This document shows, piece after piece, positions 58,601 through 64,000 of a stretch of 64,000 bases of DNA. Numbering within the stretch: position 1 is the stretch's first letter; the number at the start of each line of letters is the position of its first letter. The DNA is from Thalassia testudinum (lineage: Eukaryota; Streptophyta; Magnoliopsida; Alismatales; Hydrocharitaceae), in NCBI GenBank assembly GCA_037157565.1, contig JAZHRO010000054.1, positions 14,181,501 through 14,245,500 of the forward strand, given 5' to 3'. The notes beneath the pieces are model-generated. The model was not told the DNA's origin. It worked only from the letters and a program-made list of their open reading frames with translations, and made no database searches. A program made the translations under genes and the position numbers.

Positions 58601-61600
58601 TTTCCTAGGGTGGAAACACTAGGTGGTCTGTTGTTTTTGGGTCGGTGAACATTAGATCAATCCAGATATTCAAGCTATGATTACCCTTCAAGAAATACTA
58701 AGGCATGAAAAATATGCAAGAATCCCCCGGAGTTCTAGATGGTTGGTTTCACCTCCTTATGATTAGCTTAGCGTATATTCCCCCTTGACGTTTTAACCTT
58801 TTAGTTATGTTTCATTTCACCCTATGAGTGTAATTTGGTTCATTTTACTCACCTAGTGTTTGAAGTCTGTTATACTTTTGTGAGGAATTTCTTAAGTACC
58901 TTTTTTTGGAAGAAGTTAGGTAATGGCATTTGTGGTCTAAGTAGTAAATACCCCTCTTTTTTCTTTCTGTTGCTATCTCAACCTGTGACACCCCTCTTAT
59001 TTTCATTTCTCTCTCTTCCCCTTTTTGTCCTCCTATTTTACTCCTTTTTTTTGGATGGGGTTTCTTACTCCTTGATTCATGCCATATATCCTGTATTTCC
59101 TCCCTACCTTTACATGGATCTGAGATCCTCATCTCGCCTTGAAAGTGAGTGCTGGACCTTGCAGTGTAGTTGCATTAAATTTGTTCATGCCTTCTCAACT
59201 TTGAGTAAGACTTGATTGTGGATGCCTATTCCTTGGAAACTCCTATTATTCCCTTAAAATTCATCTATTTTGCAATGATGGTCCTGGCAACAATTTGCCA
59301 AAACTCTCAAATGAACACTGGGATGCCATTTGAACCAGGAACATCTTCTACATTCATCGCTGCTAAAGCATCTCTAAACTAAACCTTTGTGGAAGGAGCA
59401 ACCAAGGAGAACTGTTCAGCCAAAGCTGGCCTGGAAGGCATGTCAGCTATGTATTTTATCCGTCTCCTGGTAACATTCTGAAATGTTACCCAACTTGTAT
59501 CTATTGTCTGTTTGTAACAAAACTTATAGTGCTGCCAACCTTGCATCCCGCCATTGAAATCTTGCCTGGATGCTGCCATGGCTAACATTGTTGCAACTAC
59601 ATTGTGTGGTCTGCCATTCTCACTTTCAAGGAGAAGTGACAGTCTGAAATCTAAGTAGGTCTGTGCAGAAGAGGTGCATGAGTATGAGATACGAGCAAGA
59701 GTAATGTAGTAGGAGGAGGAGGGTAAGGGAGAAAGTGGGCAGAAATCTGATGTAGATGTACTGTGATTATCTAACCACTACTTTGAGGATCCAGTTTTCA
59801 GAAAATTTTCAAGGGGTCCAGCTGAAGAGGGTGACACTAAGAATAGGGTTACTTTTACTATATAATGTTAGAAGGGAATTGTGGAAATTCAATTTCTTGT
59901 CCACATGATTGGCATCCAAACCATTCTATTGAATTGCTAATTGAGTGAAGTGGCATAGAGAATATATCTTACATTGCAGTTGGTCTAAAATTTCTCTTTT
60001 GTTTTGAAGGAATTAAAATTTTTGTTACATGTAGGTGTTTTGTGCTCTCATGGTTCATACTAAACCTAGGTCTGTAAAGTGTGAAATGTATTGTCTGTAA
60101 AAACTATGTCCAGGTATTAACGGGTTAAAGGTAATCATGACTGTATTAGCCAACCAGACCTGTAAATTAAGAGTGCTAAATATTCTCATTTTTGCTTTGA
60201 GTCTCATGCAAGTCATCCATTTAGAGGGTAAGATGACTTAGGAGTTGGGGCTAGAGGTAGGTTGGACATGATTTTGGAGACGTTCTACTGGCTACCTGTT
60301 AATGTGTTGTTATTACTTCCTAGATAATGATGGTATTAGGCACTTGGATTGTCTTGAAAATAAAAAAATTCTACCATATCTGAATTGAATTTAGTGTAAA
60401 AAAAAAGGAATCAAGTCATCAAGAGTTTGTACTGAACCAATGAACATGCATAGCAATCGGTTCCAGTAGCTATCCACTATTTTCTCTTGAAAAAGTTTCA
60501 TATTGGGTCAAAAAATTTGGCATTCTCCCTATAGTTATTGGAGTTTCAACTTATTCATGTGTTTGATAGTATCTGTTGTGAGCATTGATTTAAATGCCGA
60601 TGGCATGCCGTCGGTAAGGTCATTTCCAAGCAAGGGTTGTGCCGACATGAATAAAATGTCGATTTACAGGGATATTGTTGGCATGTCGTTGGCATGCCCT
60701 CGGCACAGTCGGCATGCTGTCGGCATGTTGGCAAAATTGGTGCCCATGTCGAGGTTGCTGCTGGTTTTTTTAATTACTTTTGCTATTTTTGTCGGTATGC
60801 ATTGGCATGCCCTCGGCATGCCTACGAAATGCACACTTGGAATTTCATAGGCACGGCATCAAAATTGGCATTTCGAACCTTGGTTGTGGGTTGGTTGAGC
60901 TTGTACTCTTATACATCTACCATCTCCAATGAATTTATTTGTTTTGTGTTGAAGTAGGTCAAAACCTATTAGGCTGAACTCAAATTTAAAAAAGCTAGGT
61001 GGATAGGTTGTGATTCTCTGCTTATTTTTGCTGTAGCATCGATTTCTATTATGAATGATATGTGGCTGAACTGTTGGTGTTGATGTATTCTTCATGTGTT
61101 TTCTACCCATCCATGTTTGAACTTGTGTAATTTTGCTTTATATATTCTTGTCAGTAGTGCCAGAGTCTATGTTAAAGGATTCAACTACATTTTGCACTGA
61201 TAGTTGGCTACCTAATGGAAAATGGCTTAGCTGTTCTTATTGTATGTTTTTGTCAGGCTGAAGTTCATGATGTTGGCAAGGAAATGGAGTTAGACCTGCT
61301 CAAGCAGTATAGTCAGGTTAATTGCATCTGCATCTGACTCTCCCTCTCCCTCTCCCTCTCTCTCTCTCTCTTGGGAAGACTTGCCTCTTAACTCTTGCAT
61401 AACTTGTAATGACCCTATCTCTTTGTCTAATTAATGCACTTATTGTTCTTATATTCATTCACCAGGTTGAGAGAATATTTGCTGACAGGATTGGGAAATC
61501 TGCATCTGACGATGAAGTTGTGATAGAATATTTAGTTAAATGGCAGGGCTTGTCATATGCCGAAGCAACATGGTATGGAAAAAGTCACTTTACATAACTG

Positions 61601-62610
61601 CTCCAAACATACCTATCCTGTTTAGGACTGCAAACTTTCTAAGATAAATCCAGATCCAGTGCTGTGAACTTTACAGTATGAACTAATGTGAACTTGTGAA
61701 TGTTGTAGTCCAAACATCCTGATTTCAACTTGCAAAGTGCAATGTGATAAGTGCCTGGCACAGGATAGTGGTACTTGGCAGATTCTGTATTTATTGAATT
61801 GAACTGGTAGTTTTGACATAGCATTAATGTGTGGGTAAAAATTCCATTTCGGGTACATGGGAATTTATTGGTTTAATTTGTGGTTCATTCAGGAATTGGC
61901 TAAGGGATCCTGTTAGATTACACTTTAGGTCTTTTGCTTGTGTATGCTAAGGATACATGCAATTGTCAAAAAATATGGTGTAGTTTTGGGCTTTGCCCCA
62001 ATCGGCCTCCTCACCCAAGCACCTTTCCCTTTCTATATTCTGCTTGATTTTTGCTAAGTATTGGTTTGCGAACAATATTATTGTGCTTCATTGTGAAACT
62101 AGGGCACTTTTTCTTTGGCTGTTTGGATTGTCCTTACTTGTTAGCTGAGGGGCTTGAGTCAGAACTTTTCCAAGGCTTGGCTGGCAGCTAGAGCATCTCA
62201 ACCTGGAGGACAGTTGTTTTTTTTCCCCGGAAAAATGGAGGATCGTTATCTAGTTGCTAACTTGGAGTTATTTGAACATCCAGAGAAACTTGCAATATAT
62301 TTTGAACAAACTGAACAAACAATTATCAATATTTATCGAGATTGATAAAAATTTTGGCCATTGCAGTATAATTCCAGAACCCGCAGGGTAACTTCCATTG
62401 TTTTTACAAAGATTCCTGAATTCATTGGGACTTCTTGGAAAGCTTCGTGCGATACATAACCTTGCACATTCTGCATGCTAACAGTGAAAGTCATGTTGCA
62501 TGTTCCAACAGTTCTTCAAATGTTTTACATTTTTTTTACTTTTATATGCCATTTTTAGGGAGAAGGACACTGATATTGCTTTTGCTCAAGATGCCATTGA
62601 TGAATATAAG
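55641..62610 (+). CDS. CHR5: CHD1/CHR5-type chromodomain remodeller, 5' half (partial)
   Basis: Eight coding exons join in frame for 566 codons: 55641-56250, 56952-57019, 57427-57909, 58038-58271, 58397-58480, 61257-61316, 61466-61572 and 62559-62610, all with GT-AG introns. The N-terminus starts MSHFFAGYDLNEEATDN, using the first ATG after the 5' UTR intron, and is acidic with Asp/Glu runs near residues 188-205 and 235-260. A basic patch RRRNVRRSVQRKTK begins near 260. Chromodomain 1 runs about 401-490, with IERVLWHQPKG and YIKWKGHSYLHCEW (444-457). Chromodomain 2 starts about 514, with VERIFADRI and EYLVKWQGLSYAEATW (534-549). The order and sequence fit plant CHD1 (Arabidopsis CHR5), a nuclear SNF2-family nucleosome remodeller. 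The ATPase domain, expected next after DAIDEYK, lies beyond 64000. Intron 6 of the coding region is 2.8 kb. Confidence 0.92.
58481..61256 (+). other. Large CHR5 intron (2.8 kb) between the two chromodomains
   Basis: Lies between the exon ending ALSREE and the exon starting AEVHDV. No competing coding frame is convincing. It contains a small repeat rich in GGCATGCC at about 60583-60886. Confidence 0.75.
60583..60886. mobile_element. Possible MITE-like insertion with GGCATGCC repeats in the CHR5 intron
   Basis: The palindrome GGCATGCC or close variants occur at 60602, 60691, 60711, 60804 and 60815, often followed by (C/G)TCGG. The left edge (ATTTAAATGCCGATGGCATG) and the right edge (GGCATCAAAATTGGCATTTC) are roughly inverted, giving weak terminal inverted repeats. 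No TSD identified. Confidence 0.4.
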
Positions 62611-64000
62611 GTAACCTTTTTGACATCCAATTTTCACATTTGGTGGTAACTTTAGCTGTTGTTTTTCTAGTGAATTTTTTATTTCTAATATGTTTGTCAT
62701 TTGATGACAATGTGTGCCAATTTGATTTCCTTTACAACTTCAACTTAATGCCTTGTGTTTTGACTTTTTTGGCATCCATACACCCATTAAACATAAAAAA
62801 AAGTGAAAATGCACGTTAACACGAAGCTCCACGCAAAAGTTCATCCCCCCTCCCTTGATATTTACTTTTTGGATTGTGTGAGTTTTTGCATCTCTGAACC
62901 ATGGTCCTGTAAAAAAAAAGGCCCCTGTGAAATTTGTAGGCGTTCTGCATATTTTAATTTGGCTGTGTTGCAAAAGCTCCCTGGGTAAATAGAATCTTTC
63001 ATACTTTAATTGATATAGCAGAACTGATCTCTTTTGCTCCTCTTGCATGAATTAATGTCCAAAACAATTCCATTTCCTCTTCTAGTCCGTCCTTTTTGTC
63101 AGGGTTCTTCTACTGCTTTTCCCTACTCATTCCACTTTTCCACTTTTAGCAAACCTAGTAGTGATCACAGCTTTGGACTTCAGTGATTGAGGAACTTCTT
63201 GTTAGGTTTATACATGGATCAGATTAAATTGGATTTGGCCAAATCCATAATGCAGTCCAACCTTGACAGTTTGGGAACCTTTTCCTTATATTTTGTTCCA
63301 TATTATGACTTTTTTTTTGAGAGATGAAGGATGGCTACCTGAGAGTAACCATCCATATCCATGATGCAATGAAGCAATCCAGTTCAGTTTGATCTTTACA
63401 ATTTTGGACTGGATTGGATTTTTATGACTGTTCAAAATGGTTAGCTTGATTCTAGCATTCTTTTCTGACATTCACGGTAAATTTAAAAAAATCAAGTTAT
63501 CACAAAGTTGGAATGGAAAGCTTGTTACTTATGTATTTCTAATGAATTAATTAGATACATAAAAGAAAAAAAAACACATATAATTACAAGAATATACCAG
63601 AGTTAACATGCAATATTAAGATATGCCAATATCACTTAGCATGACATGCCTGACAATATCCGCAGACTAATTGTACAGCTTACATATTATCAGATTGGAG
63701 TGGATGCCATTTCCGACCAAATTCATTTTCATTGGATTGCAAAAATTTTGATCCTATCAATTATGTTAGAGGTGAAAATCTAATCCACTTCAATCTTATA
63801 GTGGATTTTATCTGTGCCCCTACTTCTCAGGGTTTTTCCCTTGAGTATTGCCCCAGGATGCTTGTCCTATTTATCTTTGATCTAGTAGTTTTATTGCACT
63901 ATTGAGCGGTATGTGTGAATATATCTAAAAACATGGTGGTTATCCTTGTATGTGTTAGGAAAACATTGCAAAACACCCATTCTATGTAATTTTTTTTTCT
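62611..64000 (+). other. CHR5 intron running off the window
   Basis: A GT donor is at 62611. I searched for the exon that should follow in CHD1 (AREAA... leading to the ATPase domain) and found none, so this intron is longer than 1.39 kb. It contains T-rich and GGATTGGATT-like repeats. Confidence 0.7.

Overview
This is a flowering-plant nuclear window made of two very different parts. Positions 1 to about 53.2 kb are a dense nest of LTR retrotransposons. From about 54.7 kb to the right edge lies the 5' half of one host gene, a CHD1/CHR5-type chromodomain remodeller on the + strand. The species is not identifiable from what I can see. The plant call rests on the CHR5-like protein with short GT-AG exons, on Tat/Ogre-type and SIRE-type retrotransposon remnants, and on the long plant-style LTRs.

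The nest can be resolved because most insertions still show TG...CA ends and 5-bp target-site duplications (TSDs). I use local names. LTR1 is about 1.7 kb and starts TGATGTAAAC. LTR2 is about 2.7 kb and starts TGATGAGAAC. LTR3 is about 2.7 kb, starts TGTAACGACC and ends TCGTAACA. LTR4 is about 2.6 kb. There is also a SIRE-like copia LTR starting TGTTG(A/G)TGCTA. From left to right: LTR1 (1-1217, -) sits in LTR2a (1218-3856, +); LTR2b (3984-6598, -); LTR2c (6718-9491, +); an unclassified 3.5-kb stretch; LTR3a (13037-15799, +); an AT-rich stretch; LTR3b (17335-24401, -), which holds LTR2d (17826-22234, -), which holds a copia LTR (18093-19807, -). Next comes a decayed Tat/Ogre-type gypsy element on the minus strand (about 43060 down to 25760). 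It is broken by LTR3c (28871-34392, +, itself holding LTR2e 30560-33313), LTR4 (34681-37316, -) and a near-complete non-autonomous LTR1 element (37551-42733, -). After that is a SIRE-type copia gag (+), broken by a copia solo LTR (43535-47528, holding LTR2f 44290-46815) and by LTR3d (47813-53149, +). LTR3d carries another LTR3, LTR3e (49314-51985), inserted in the opposite direction.

The most unusual signal is a 10-bp palindrome, CAGACGTCTG, and its variants. It recurs at exactly 20-bp steps, or in a 20-12-20 register, inside LTR3, inside the unrelated copia LTR, and as 20-bp-spaced pairs in LTR2 and LTR4. The 10 bp between cores are variable. No standard LTR feature explains a phased module shared by several retrotransposon families.

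Almost every insertion is a solo LTR, so recombinational removal of internal regions has been very effective here. The host gene begins about 1.5 kb from the edge of the nest. It has a CT-rich 5' UTR with its own intron, and eight coding exons that join in frame for 566 codons. These cover the acidic N-terminus and both chromodomains. The ATPase part lies beyond the right edge.
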